From NCBI GenBank assembly GCA_009823505.1, contig VZQC01000258.1, positions 959,386-1,023,385 of the forward strand: 64,000 bases of DNA, in the 5' to 3' direction. The DNA comes from Rhizomys pruinosus. Lineage: Eukaryota; Chordata; Mammalia; Rodentia; Spalacidae. This document shows positions 20,919-32,499 of this stretch, piece after piece. Within the stretch, counting starts at the first letter, position 1. Every line of letters begins with the position of its first letter. The position numbers were made by a program, and so were the translations under genes. Under the pieces are notes generated by a model. That model did no database searches. It saw only the letters and a program-made list of their open reading frames with translations, and was not told where the DNA came from.

Positions 20919-21669
20919 AATGATATTATGCCATTTTTTTCTCCCACAGTTGTGATCACATTGTAACTGCCATTCCTCCATCCTTTCCTTTGAGAAATCG
21001 AACTTCTTAAAGTTTGTGTATTGCAACCATAAATGCTACTAGTCTATATATCCATTGTTTTGCATAACCCTTAGTACTTCATTGCACATTCTTTAATGCT
21101 AACCCATTAACCAGATAATGCACCTTAAAGTCCTTAGGATAAGATTCAAGACCTTCTACTGCATGGTTGTTTAGAATACTCATTTGCACTATCATGGCAC
21201 AAAAAACTCTGTTCATTTATCTCTAATCCTCCTTTGTGGCATGACTTTTCTTAATGTTGGGAGGGGGGTCCTGTTCACACCCTCCAGTTACTATTGTTCT
21301 CATCTTTCAAGAACTCATTTGCAAATTTATTTCCTATATCATTATTTTTTTAAAATATAATACTTTTATTGATATTTTGTGTATTTCATACATCATTTTT
21401 CAGTTCAATTTAGACATTCCCATTTCCCTTCCCCCTACCCCATCCCAAGTCATGGATTCTGCCATATATGTCCTATATATTTATCTCATTCTTTTAAAAG
21501 TTTTTCTCTGTAGAGGTTTATTGCTTTGGGCAGAATTTAACTGTATCAATCTGTTCTTTAACCCAGTCCTTATGTTGTTCTTGTTCCCTCCCATTTGTAT
21601 TGCTCCAAAATATGCTTATATAAATGTCATATATGTACCAGAATTATGTACTCTGGGAATAAACTTTTT

Positions 21670-21907
21670 TTTTATTATTATTTATCTTTGTATGTGTATG
21701 AATGTACTGTCTGCATGCAGGTCTGTGCACCCGTGTCGTGCAATGCCGCGGAGGTCAGAAGAGGGTCTCGGTTTCCCCTGGAACTGGAGTTCTCCTGGAA
21801 TTGGAGTTACAGACGGTTCTTAGCCGCCATGTGGGTGCTGGGGATCGAACCCGGGTCGTCTGCAAGAGCGTCGGTGCTCTTAACCGCTAGGCTATCTCTC
21901 CAGTCCC
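21670..21907 (-). mobile_element. Young B2 SINE in L1 3' UTR
   Basis: Minus-strand B2 with the full promoter region ('gggatcgaacccgggtcgtc' = B box, 'ctaggctatctctccag' = A box side). It is flanked by a target duplication 'gggaataaactttt' at 21,655 and 21,908. Near-identical copies lie at 33,851, 38,776, 47,236 and 54,729. Confidence 0.95.
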
Positions 21908-22895
21908 GGGAATAAACTTTTTGTACTCTTAAATATGTTTAGAAATTCACATTTTTCCCTTTAATTTTACATTACTCTAAATTTTGAATACATACCTTCC
22001 ACCCATATACAACAATTACCATGCATAAAAATAAATGGTAAGTTAATTATAGGGCCTAATAAGAGCTTCACATTATAACAGCACAGTTGCTTTCAGATCG
22101 AAAGAAATATAACAATAATGTTGCTCAGCTTGCCTTTCAACTGAGAATTTGGTGCTAGCGTCCACAAATGAGGGAAGCCATTCCCCATTTGTTTCTTTTC
22201 GAACTCTGTTACTTCACTTAGTATAATGGCTTCAAGTTCCATCCATTTACCTGCAAAGTTCATGTTGTCATCCTTCTTTACCACTGCAAAGAACTTCATT
22301 GTGTAGATGTACCACATTTTTGTTATCCACTTGCCTGTTGAGGGGCATTTGGGTTGGTTCCAGCTTTTAGCTACTGTGAACAGACCTGCAATAAACATAG
22401 ATGTGCATGTATCTTTGCAGTAGGATGAGTCTTGTGGGTATATACCCAGTAATAGTATGGCAGGGTCAGGTGGTAGACTCATTTTGAGTCATTTAACGGT
22501 TCTCCACACTGCTTTCCACAGTGGTTGTAACGAGTTTACATTCTGACCAGCAGTGGATGAGTGTTCCTCTTTCCCCACAGCCTCTCCAGTGTTTGGTGTC
22601 TTTTGCTTTCTTGATCTTAGCCAGTCTTATTGGAGTGAGATGATATCTTAGAATGATTTTAATTTGCATACTCTTAATTCTTAATGATGTTGAACACTTT
22701 TAAAGATGTTTCTCAGCCATCTCTAATTCCTCATTGGTAAAGTCTCTCTTTAGCTCTTTATTCCATCTTTTGAGTAAGTCACTAGTTTTCTTCTTTTTTG
22801 AGTCATTTATATATTTTGGATGTTAATGTTCTGTCAGATGTATCACTGATGAAGGTTTCCTCCCACTCTGTGGGCTTTCTCTTCACTTCCTTGAT

Positions 22896-23903
22896 TGCCA
22901 CAGACTATCCCAGTCAGAGTCCTTTCACCTGCGGGAAATCAGAGTCTGTACAGGAGGGCACAGATTTAGGTGAAAAATAATTTGACGTGACACCAGAGAG
23001 AGTTTTTGGATCTAGTGCACCTTTACTGAGATCAAGTTAAGTTTTTATACAGGCAGGAAAAAAGCAGGCTGGGAAAGCAGGCAAAAAAAGGGGGGAGGGC
23101 CGAGGTGGAACTCGCACCTGGGCTTACAAGGCCAACAAGATAAATTTGTATATCAATGAAAGTTTACTGCTCACACTGTCTTGATAAGCAATAAAACAGC
23201 AGTCTTAGAATCACAAGCCATTAACAGTCTTTGTTTCTTTTGAAGTTCCAATTTGATGTTTCTCATCCTTCCTGGGGCTAGAATTTTTCCAAGGCTGCTT
23301 GTTATCTCCAGGTTGTGATTTAAGCCACAAGCCTGAAAGGGCCTTTTAGCTCTTCATTAATTACACAGTGTTTTTCTTAAAGGAGAAATCCCCACCATGT
23401 GCCTCTAACTAAGTGTTACACTCTAATATGTATAACTGTAGCTAAACTTTATCTTACTAACTTTATTAGATGTAGCTTTCTGCTTAAAGGACTGAGTCTT
23501 ATTATTATTAAGTTTGGAAGGACACTTTTATTATTTGTAACTAACCTATGATCTCACTTAGTGTAATGTTTACAATATACTTTTAAGACAAAGGAGCCTT
23601 TAAATGTTGTATCTTTGTATGATTTTACTTAGGTTCATGAGGCTTCTGTTTGCCTGATTTATTTTAAACATGTTTAACTGTCCCTTGTCTGGGACTGAGG
23701 TTGTGCTGGGCTCAGGAGGAGAGTCAAAACACAGTGTACAAAGTCCAACACTCATGAAGCATAACATCTTTGTAATGCATCGTGATCTTAGAAGCTGTGG
23801 CCAGGTACTCTGTCACTGACCACCAGGGAGCTTAGCCTCGGGAGGCACATATGTCCTCGTCCATTATTATGCTCACACAGATGACACCGGAGTTGGTGTG
23901 GCA
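22896..23903 (-). mobile_element. Solo LTR of an endogenous retrovirus (1,008 bp)
   Basis: The element starts TGCCACA and ends TGTGGCA (inverted 7-bp ends, TG...CA) and sits between perfect 6-bp target duplications 'cttgat' at 22,890-22,895 and 23,904-23,909. L1 sequence resumes exactly after it. On the minus strand a TATA-like box (TATAAAAAC, 23,041-23,049) is followed by a CAGTAAAGG polyadenylation-like site (about 23,020) and a ~110-bp U5, giving U3 about 850 bp. No internal gag/pol/env sequence is present, so it is a solo LTR formed by LTR-LTR recombination. Six-bp duplications are usual for class II (ERVK-like) elements. The family is not named. Confidence 0.85.
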
Positions 23904-25232
23904 CTTGATTGTTTCTTTCACTGTACAGAAGCTTTTGAGTTTGATGAGGTCCCACTTGTCTGCTATTGACCTTATTTCCTGTTCAGCTGCTGTTTGATTC
24001 AGAAAGTCTTTTCCTACTCCCATGTCTTGTAGATTGTTACCAAATTTTTTTTCTATCACCTTCAGAGTTTCAGGTTTAATGTTGAAGTCTTTGATCCACT
24101 TGGATTTGATATTTGTACAGGGTGACAGGTAGGGGGTTAATTTCATTCTTCTATAAATGGTGATCCAGTTTTACCAACACCATTTGCTGAAGATGCTATT
24201 ATTCCCCAATGAGCTTTTTTGGCCCTTTTAGCGAATATGAGGTGGCTGAAATTGTAAGAGCTCAAGTTTGGATCTTCAATTCCATTCCATTGGTCAACAG
24301 GTCTGTTTTTGTGCCAGTACCAGGTTGTGTTTATGACTATGGCCCTGTAATGTAGCTTGAAGTCTGGTAAGGTGATTCACCTCCTGTATTGCATTTTTCA
24401 GTCAGGGTTGCTTTAGCTATTTGGGTTCTTTTGTCTTTCCATATGAATTTAAGGATTTTTTTCCAACTCTGTAAAGAAACTCATGGGGATTTTAATTGGT
24501 ATTGCATTGAATCTGTACATTAATTTGGGTAGAATGGACATTTTTGCTATATTAGTTTTTCCAATCTAGGAGCTTGGGAGGTTTTTCCATCTTTTGTTGC
24601 CATCTTTAGTCTCCTTCGGGGTTTTAAATTTTTTGTTGTAGAGATCTTTGTTGTCTTTGGTTAGTTTTGTTCCTAGGATTTTTTTTTGAGGGTATTGTTT
24701 GTGGGAAGTTCTCCTTATATTCCTTCTCCAGTTGCTTGTTGTTGGTGTAAAGAAAGGCTACTGATTTTTCTAGGTTAATTTTGTATCCTGCCACTTTACT
24801 GAATCTCTTAATCATTTCTAGGAGTTTCTGGTGGTGTTTTTAGTATCCCTCAGTAAACTAGCATATCATCTGCATAAAGGGATGATTTGACTTCCTCTTT
24901 TCCAATTAGTACTTCTTTAATTTCCCTTTCTTTTCTTATTGCCCTAGCTAGCATTTCAAGTACAACATTGAAGCAGAGTGGTGATAAGGGGCAGCCTTGT
25001 GGGGTTCCAACCTTTAAGTGGAATGCTTCCAAGTTTTCTCCATTTATGATGATGTTGGCTGTGGGTTTGTTTTATATGGCTTTGACTACATTGAAGAATG
25101 TTCCCTTCATCCAATTTCCTCTAGAACTTTAAACAGGAAGAGATGCTGGAACTTGTCACAGGCTTTTTCTGCATCAATTGAAATGATTGTGTGATTTTTG
25201 TCTTTCAGTCCATTTAAGTGTTTTAGGGCCAT

Positions 25233-26495
25233 TAAAGGTTAACAACTAAAACATTAAAGGTCTGATTCACATTTTTATTTTTCTATATTTACTTTTCTAT
25301 ATCTTCTATAACTTGTAAATCATCCTTCCTTTATCAGAATATTATCTACACTTTTAAGGATTATTTTATATCCAGAAATGTATATATCTCATGCAATCAT
25401 AAGACCTTGAATGCCTTCCTTATTTTTGTGCATTTAAAAGTTTAATATGCTTAGCAGACATACAACAAATGATTGCTGGATAAGTACATATACGTAATTC
25501 CATGCCAGAGGCATAATATTGTATCAATGCACTATACGCCAAGACATGATTAAAAATAATGTCTCACTTGGGTCTTTGTGATATTAACCACAGTTAAGGA
25601 AGACAACATTGAGTTGAAATCAAATCAAAACTTCTTGCTAGACTTGTCATAATTCATTTCAAATACCCTTGATATCATCATTAAGAGTCCTAATAAAAGT
25701 ATATTAAATAATGTTGTCATTTTAATGGCTTTGTTTTGAATGCAAAGAAGTCTGGTTACTGATTAATCAGTTGATAAGCACCTAGTAAAATATATTTCCC
25801 TAAAAGAGTCGTCTAAATATTGATTTTTAATTGTTTGATCTACACAATTAATTCAGCTCATGGGTTTTTCTTAGAAAGCCTAGGCACACATAGCTGGTTT
25901 CTTGACCAGACCTTTAAAATATTCATAACATTCTGGTGTTAACGAATAAAATATACTATGTCATAGATTAGCTTGTTTATTGTAAGCTGAATATAGTACA
26001 AATATCTACATGGGTGCCTTTCAACAAGCAGCATCATTTGTACAGTTTTAGAATGAAGTTCATAGATTGGTGAGGTCTTATTTAGTTAAAATAAGAAATA
26101 TTTTAATATGGAATCACATGTAAAGATATAGGATACTCATAGGTCCTTTCCTGGGGCTACAAACAATACCTCCCCATTTCCTCTCCCATCCAGCATCTTA
26201 GAGTGAGAATTATTTGCTCACAATTTTGTCTATAAAATGAGAACTTTCATGCCTTTAAAGGACTATGGTCAGTAAGTGTGCTAGCTCTCTAGCAACCTGA
26301 ACAACTGTAGCATACATGCCAACAAATTATTTTATTACTGTTTAAGTCATTCTGAGTAGTTTCAAAAATTAATACATCACACAAATCAGAGTTCTGTAGT
26401 CAGAGAAGCCTGCTCCATCTCTACAATTGAGCATCATCATTATATTTTCTTCATGTACTAGACAGGGAAGTCAGATGCTTTTTAGAAACATAATT
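25233..26495. other. Repeat-poor AT-rich stretch
   Basis: I see no SINE, L1 or LTR landmark and no frame above chance. It is the longest part of the window that looks like unique or very old DNA. Confidence 0.45.
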
Positions 26496-26497
26496 AG

Positions 26498-26715
26498 GCC
26501 TTAGGATGTAGCACAGCAGGTAGAGTACCTGCCTAGCATGTATCAGGCCCTGGATTCTATCTTCAGATAGAATTGCACAGAACTGGGCTTTGTGAGCACA
26601 CACCTGTAATCCAAGCCACTAAAGAAGTGTAGGCAGGAGGATCAGAAATTCAGGGTCATCCTGTTGGGAGTTGAAAGACAGCCCAAGTCCACAAGAGCTT
26701 GTCCAAAAAACAAAC
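26498..26715 (+). mobile_element. B4 SINE (ID-B1 composite)
   Basis: The first third is tRNA/ID-like ('ggatgtagcacagcaggtag', 'tacctgcctagcatgtatc', 'aggccctggattctatcttc'). The rest is B1-like ('cacacctgtaatccaagc', 'ggcaggaggatcagaaattc'), ending in an A-rich tail. This ID+B1 order is the B4 family. Confidence 0.75.
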
Positions 26716-27596
26716 GGACAAACAAAAATCATGTTGATTATTCTTCAAGTCCATCCACTAGTGAAGAAAATAAACATTAGCCTTTGAAAAAATTAAGGAC
26801 GATAATAATTGCTTTTTGTACAATTAATTTGTACAGACTCTGGATGTAAGTAAACATTATAAGAAATAGAATATTTTGAGTGCAAGTAGACCAGGGCACC
26901 ACTACCTTAACTAGCTGGCTACTATTGATCCAGAAGCTTCATCTTAAAGATCTAAGTAAATCACACCTGCACAATCCTTACTTTTATTCCATAGCTATTG
27001 TTATTGTTTTCATAATGATGAAAAACACTGTATTCTTCCAAACACAAAAAGTATGAATTTATTTTCCAGCAGTACTTTGTTAATACCTGAAGCACCAATT
27101 AAAAATAAAATGTCTATGTATATACATGTAACAATAATCATTAAAGGTTAGGATATTTAGAGGAAGAGGGGAGGATCTAGGAAGATGGGCTTTCAATTCC
27201 TGTCACTATTGATACATTATGACATAAAAGGAATAATTTTAATTGTTTATCACTGTGTTAGTTTGCTATGATTGCCATAACAAAGTGGTATACTCTGGCT
27301 GGATTAAATAATAGACCACTACATATGTTACTACATCCAACTATTGACCCATGATATGGAATGGCCCATAAGTCTATAAATTAATTCTTTCTTTGTCTCC
27401 TATATATTAGTGTATGATCTGTCATAGATTAGAACATTCTACCCATATTCTTCTCGTTGTTACTTGTAATTATCAAGTGTCCACTTGATTCTAGATACTC
27501 AACTAACTGGTCAATTTTTACATGAAGTTGTATTGAACATATTCTGAAAAAAACTTCTATTTTTTTGTACCCAGGAGTTGCCTTTAAAAAAGTCAT
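26716..27596. other. Repeat-poor AT-rich stretch
   Basis: No coding signal. The piece 'gttagtttgctatgattgcc' with 'ataacaaagtggtatact' (27,258-27,296) looks like the first part of an ancient MaLR/MLT-type LTR, but the rest is too decayed to follow. Confidence 0.4.
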
Positions 27597-27597
27597 A

Positions 27598-27878
27598 AAA
27601 AGGAAGATGGCTTAAAGTACTAAACCATGTGAGTGGTTAAAGTACTTGTAGGGATAATATGAGGACCATGTTTGGATCCCCAGAATCCAGGTATTGACCA
27701 ACCAACCTGCTATTCAAGCCTCAGAATGTGGAAACAGGAGATCACCAGAGCAAGCTGGCTATGAAGACCAGGGTATGAGACTAGTGTTCTGGGTTTGATT
27801 GAGAAATGCTGCCTCAATGAATAAGGTGGAAGAGTCACCTAGGATGATCCATGAGCTCAACCTTGGGCCTCCACGTGA

Positions 27879-27881
<3 letters not shown>
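27598..27881 (+). mobile_element. Old tRNA-related SINE
   Basis: It has 'aaaaaggaagatggcttaaa' head, 'gaggaccatgtttggatccc' B-box region, 'agaatccaggtattgacca', a 'caccagagcaagctggctat' middle and 'ataaggtggaagagtcacct' end leading into a CA tail. The layout resembles an old rodent B3/B4-related SINE. The subfamily is not assigned. Confidence 0.55.

Positions 27882-27918
<37 letters not shown>
27882..27918. repeat. (CA)n microsatellite
   Basis: About 18 CA units, forming the 3' tail of the preceding SINE, followed by imperfect CA/TA sequence to about 27,970. Confidence 0.97.
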
Positions 27919-27920
<2 letters not shown>

Positions 27921-28390
27921 GTGCACATGTTCGCAAAACATACATATACACATGTCCAAAATACACACATACGTGAAAAATGAAAGAAAATAATCTTAGA
28001 AATTTTAAAACTGTTACAGACATAACAATTCATCAAAGTAGGTTGCTTCAAAATTATAGTAATTTCAATAATTAGTATAATTCCAATGTGAAACAAAAGT
28101 AGTTAAAAGTTATGATAGAAGAGTGCAATAATTTACACTAGCAAATAATTTTAATCAAATATGATGTGGAGTAGTAACTGTAAAAATTCTATAAGAAGAA
28201 AATCTGAAACCCTAATGACAAATATAAGTGAAGACTTTAACAATTGAACTAATGCTATGTTCATGGTGTAATGGTTGTTTTTTAATGCCAACTCACTACA
28301 AATTAAAATCACCTTCGTAGGGATGCTCAGTTGAAGAATTGTCCTGATTGTCTTAATTGAGGCAAAAAGATCCATCCCCAACTCAGGTGA

Positions 28391-28468
28391 CATGTGTATG
28401 TATGCATGCATGTATATACTTATATATGTATATATTTATGCATATATTTATGTATGTGTATATATATT
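28391..28468. repeat. Imperfect (TATG)n/(TA)n tract
   Basis: Alternating TATG, CATG and TATA units with no pure core. Reading frames through it are tyrosine/isoleucine/cysteine runs and not genes. Confidence 0.85.
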
Positions 28469-28624
28469 GAAGCAACACAAGTTGGAGAAAAAAATGGAAT
28501 TTCAATATTAGAGTATCACTGTATTTTGATGCTTTTTCTTGGTATCACAAGTTTCATTCATTTATTTTCATTCATTCATTCATTTTGATGCTATGTGTAC
28601 TCTAAAGTTCAACTTAAAAAAAAA

Positions 28625-28656
28625 AGATGTTGCCATCCCATATGTGGGCAACATCT
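28625..28656. repeat. 10-bp hairpin
   Basis: 'agatgttgcc' at 28,625-28,634 pairs with 'ggcaacatct' at 28,647-28,656 across a 12-nt loop. There is no T-run or other context to suggest a function. Confidence 0.6.
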
Positions 28657-28719
28657 TCTGGTAATAGCTAGAGGAAAACAGGATATGGCAAAAGGACTAT
28701 TATTCCTTTTCCTTCCCTC

Positions 28720-29046
28720 TCACCCTAGTGTGGATTTATTCTGTTGTTGCTGATGGTGATCTCCTCCTTTAATTCAGAACTGGCATTTTCAGGTTTCCAT
28801 AGTTAACTGAGAGCTCTTTAGGAATTCACTAAGTTTTGAGGCACCAGACTAAACAACTGAACCAGGCTCTCAGCCACTGGGCTGTGGGAAAACTGTTGTT
28901 ACTATTTTCACACAAGCTAACATATGTAATAATACCACGCATACTATATATATCTATATAATAATATATAATAGGAATATATATATATATATATACTATA
29001 TTCATGGTCTGTCAGTCCTGTTTCTTTAGAGAGCCTTAATAATACA
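28720..29046 (+). mobile_element. Old MaLR-like LTR
   Basis: The right end 'gtcctgtttctttagagagc' followed by 'cttaataata' is the typical end of rodent MaLR LTRs just before 'ggtactggaagtggggtc' of the internal region. Upstream are 'ctgaaccaggctctcagcc' and a (TA)n insertion (28,947-28,995). The left border is not defined. Confidence 0.5.
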
Positions 29047-30097
29047 AATTGTGGTACTGGAAGTGGGGTCTTGCTGTTATGAAACCAATTCTGTTATTTT
29101 GGCAGAAGGATTACAGAAGCATTTGGACCCATGAGTGCCTAGAATTTAGGGGGCTGTTCTGTAGGAGCTTGGAAGAGACTAATGCTGAGAGAAATGCAGA
29201 CTATGGAGACCTGACTTGAGAAGTTTCAGAGGGAAGTTTGAGGGAGCTTCAAAGACTGCATCGGGGCTGCTTGTATGATGTTTTGTACAATGAATCTGTT
29301 GAAGTGAAGCAGGTACTTCACATGAAGAGTAGTGCTTGTGAGCTGGCATGAAGAATAAGCTGTGGTTAATGGGTCCAGCATCAATGAGGTGATCTTCTGG
29401 GAAGTGTTTCCTCAGAGAGGGCACACAAAAGCTATGGTCCATATGGACCAATACTGCACTCCAAGCTGGTATCTGAACTTGGTAAAATGTAAGAGTCATC
29501 CATATGGTGCTAATTTTGAAGGCATGAATGAGTTGTGAAGAAAAGATACACCATGGGTAAGGGTTAAACTCCCTACAGAGAAGTCAGGAGTCCATCGGTG
29601 AAGATGTAGCCCCAGTTTTAGTGGAGACCCCAGAATACTGGAAATACCAGGACCATGAGACATCTGCCAAGGCCACCAGTAGGTGTGGAATGGAGCCAGC
29701 CTGTGTGTACGAGGCCAGCTATGCATGCTACAAGTGGCAAAGCTGGAGAATTCAGACTGCCCAAGCCATTTGGAGCCCAGAAGACCATAAATAAGTCCCA
29801 CATGTTGGACATTGAGCCCTTTACTCTGTTTGATTTTGGGATTTGCTTTAATCTGATTATATTTTTGCACTGATTATTCCCTCTTGGAATAAGAATGTAT
29901 ATAACATGTTTTTTAATTTTACAGTAACAAAAAGTTAAGAGATTTTGGATTTTTACAGAGAACTTGGATTTTAATTATTGAAATTTTCAAAAGACTCTGA
30001 GACTTATAAAATTATAGTGCATTTTATATTATAACCTTAATATGGGCTCCTGACAAATAAAAAAGGAAAGTTTACATTGGTGTATTTGTGTCTTTGT
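29047..30097 (+). mobile_element. MaLR-like internal region
   Basis: It follows the LTR end directly ('gtggtactggaagtgggg') and closes with 'gattttggatttttacagag', 'ttcaaaagactctgagac' and 'aatatgggctcctgac' before another LTR. That is the layout I remember for the non-coding internal part of MaLR elements. Frames of 106 and 124 codons on the minus strand have no recognisable domains. Confidence 0.45.
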
Positions 30098-30410
30098 TTT
30101 AGCTGTCATGTTGACACAAACCTACAGTCACTTGAGAAGAGGGAATTTCAGCTGAGGAGTTTCCTCCATCAGATTGGCTTGTGAGCATGTCTGTTGGGCA
30201 TTTTCTTGATAAATAATTGATGTTAAAGTTTCCAATCCACTACGGGTGGTACCATTTCTAAGCAGATGGTCCTGGGTTCTATAAGAAAAGTAGCTGAATG
30301 TGAAAGAGGGTGCAAACTAGTAATGAGATTCCTCCTGGTCTCTGCATCAGTTCCTGCCTTGCCTTCAATCAATAATTGACTCTAATTATAAGATGTTTGT
30401 CTCAGCTCCT
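30098..30410 (+). mobile_element. ERVL-MaLR-like LTR (MT type)
   Basis: 'gctgtcatgttgacacaaac', 'cttgagaagaggga', 'ttcagctgaggag', 'ccatcagattggcttgtgag', 'gcattttcttgat', 'ggtcctgggttctataagaa' follow the same order as 59,464-59,865. It is diverged with a decayed 3' third. Confidence 0.55.
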
Positions 30411-30734
30411 TGTCGCTGTATGACAGACAGGGTCTTAACCACACACTTCGGTCCACATCCTCAAACACATACAAGAATTCCTGTTGAGAAAGAAGATACC
30501 ATTTAAAATTATTATCCAATAGACAGTGTTTTATAAGACAATGAAACAGTGTGGATCATGAGATAATGGTTTAGAAATCAGACTTACAGTTTTCAACTTG
30601 ACTCTGCTCAAGAAAGAACAGGCAAGATGGTTAATTGGTCAATACACAACCATGGATGGCAATGCTGATAGTTAACCACCTACCTCAAGGGAGTGTCCAA
30701 CAAAGGACTGGAACAAAATGTATACAATCTTATG

Positions 30735-31345
30735 ATTGCTAATCTTAGTTGCTAACTTGAATGGATCTGGAATCATGAGACAAGTTGCTGGGAACATCTG
30801 TGAGGTGTTTTCTTGATCAGGGTAACTGAAATGGGAAGATGAACCCTAACCATGAGGAGCAACTTCCAGGGGCAGCCAGATATAAGGATGTCCAAGGAAA
30901 AAGCTTTCTGTTTCTGTTTCCTTGCCTTTGCATCCAACTGCCAAGTTCCTCTATCCTGTTTGCAAGTTCATCTACACCATTACTGCCATTGCTACTGCTG
31001 CTGTATTCTTTCACTGGCATTGGAACCCAGCTTCTTTGGGTTTCCAATGTGGATTGAAGATGAGTATGAGTGGCTCTCCAGGAATCTTCCAGGTCTCCAG
31101 CATCAGACTGGGACTAATGCAGAATCCAGAATCATGGACTAAGCAGCTGCTGAGTATGAGCTCTTCATACTGGAAGACCATCCAACAAAGATGGTCTTCC
31201 AGTATGAAGACCATCATTGTTGGACTACCCAGATTATATTGGGTAAGCCAATCTAATAAAACCCCTTTATAGCAATTAAAATAATAAAAGATGCTTGGTT
31301 GGTGTTTATTACAGCAACAGAGAAAAGAAATGAAACACATGGTTA
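30735..31345 (+). mobile_element. Second LTR-like repeat
   Basis: It has 'cttagttgctaacttgaatg' near the start, 'tcactggcattggaacccag' in the middle, and 'attgttggactacccagatt', 'taagccaatctaataaaacc' (AATAAA signal near 31,254) and 'ttacagcaacagagaaaaga' at the end. These are hallmarks of a rodent MaLR-type LTR related to 28,720-29,046, so the two may be LTRs of one damaged element. It contains a perfect 21-bp inverted repeat at 31,162-31,210. Confidence 0.5.
31162..31210. repeat. Perfect 21-bp inverted repeat, 7-nt loop
   Basis: Positions 31,162-31,182 are the exact reverse complement of 31,190-31,210, separated by 'caacaaa'. Folded as RNA this is an uninterrupted 21-bp stem. It lies inside the LTR-like repeat. 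Confidence 0.95.
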
Positions 31346-32237
31346 AATCTACTAATGCAGATATTGTGTATCTGTAAATAATTCCATACATTGCATACTT
31401 ATTCAATAAAATATCAATAGTTTATTTAAATTTCATAAGCAGATATAAAAAGTAAAAGGAAACAAGTTGCAAGAATCACAAAATTTTAGGTAAAGCATGA
31501 GTAATGCTTTACTTTTAATATCACAAGCAAGTTCAAATAGATCAAAAAGTTTAATAGAGTTAAAGGATAAAATGTAGTGAAAGGAAACATAGGATACCTC
31601 ATATCTGTATGAAAACAACATTTTTAAAGTATGACAAATCCCCAAAGCCAGTAAGTGAAATATTCACAAACTGAGATATTATAAATATCAATTTTCAGTA
31701 ATCAATGTCACCTGTAGATAAGGATGCATTCATATTAAATGATATTTCAAGTGTTGAGTGAAAAAAGTAGTTGCAAAGCTGAGTGTAGAATACAAGGAAA
31801 ATAGAATTAGTAAGTTGTCTAAGAATTGACAATAATAGAACAGGATTTCTTTTTTATCTGACACGATTAGGAAGAACCATTTACTGAATCCGGGTAGAGA
31901 AATTCGTATGAGACATTGCCCAATAGAACATAAATTCTCTCCAGAAGGTTAGAATCCATGTCCTTCCTTTCATCATCTGCTGGTATAACTGATGACTAGA
32001 GCTTGATCAACATCCAGCAGCCCATACAGCTTATTGTCTTAGAACATAAAAGCTGAAATAACAGTAAGAAAAATCAAGGGTTATTAAATGAGATCAGGTA
32101 AAGTAAAGTAGACTACTAATTTAAGAATTAGAAAGTTACAAAATACCAAATTGAAATACAGAGGAATTAAGTAAATAAAAATCACCAAGGAATAAGTTAT
32201 ATCATATATATTTAAGAATTCTAAAACAAAATAGTCA
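31346..32237. other. No recognisable feature
   Basis: AT-rich with no SINE, LTR or L1 landmark I can defend and no protein-like frame. Confidence 0.4.
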
Positions 32238-32422
32238 AGTGAGAGGCAGAAGTGGCTCTGTGGTTAAGAGTGTGTACAGCTCCTACAGGGGACACAAATT
32301 CAGTTCCCATCTCCCTCAGGTGGCTCACAATTGTTTCTAACTCCACCTCCAGATTAGACTTTCTCCTCTGGCTTCCATAGGCACCTGCCCTTCAATACAA
32401 TTAAAAATAAAATTGAAAATCT
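32238..32422 (+). mobile_element. B3/B2-type SINE
   Basis: 'gtgagaggcagaagtggctc', 'gtggttaagagtgtgta', 'aattcagttcccatctccc', 'ggtggctcacaattgtttc', 'aactccacctccag' and tail 'aattaaaaataaaattg'. It is diverged with a complete layout. Confidence 0.78.
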
Positions 32423-32499
32423 AAGCTAGAGAGAATATGTTTCTAGACAGAAACAATATTTGGAGATATGCTACTCAACAGCTTTCAAATTAATGATTG

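Larger units (their letters stand above)
21345..25232 (-). mobile_element. 5'-truncated L1 with short 3' UTR
   Basis: On the minus strand this L1 begins in the RT domain (about 25,232), keeps QGCPLSP and an intact [10 protein letters not shown] motif (about 24,855-24,885), and continues through the thumb and C-terminal domain ([18 protein letters not shown] type, 22,400-22,480) to the end of ORF2 near 22,130. It ends in a short 3' UTR at 21,345 ('tattgatattttgtgtattt'). ORF2 has many frameshifts. Two later insertions interrupt it: a B2 at 21,670-21,907 in the 3' UTR and a 1,008-bp LTR at 22,896-23,903. Confidence 0.92.

Noticed and set aside
21690..21907. tRNA gene suggested by A- and B-box-like sequence
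   Set aside because: The boxes are the internal promoter of a B2 SINE and no cloverleaf can be closed. The same applies to the copies at 33,851, 38,776, 47,236 and 54,729.
31162..31210. MicroRNA gene
   Set aside because: The hairpin is perfect, only 21 bp, and lies in a dispersed repeat. I report it as a structure and not as a gene.
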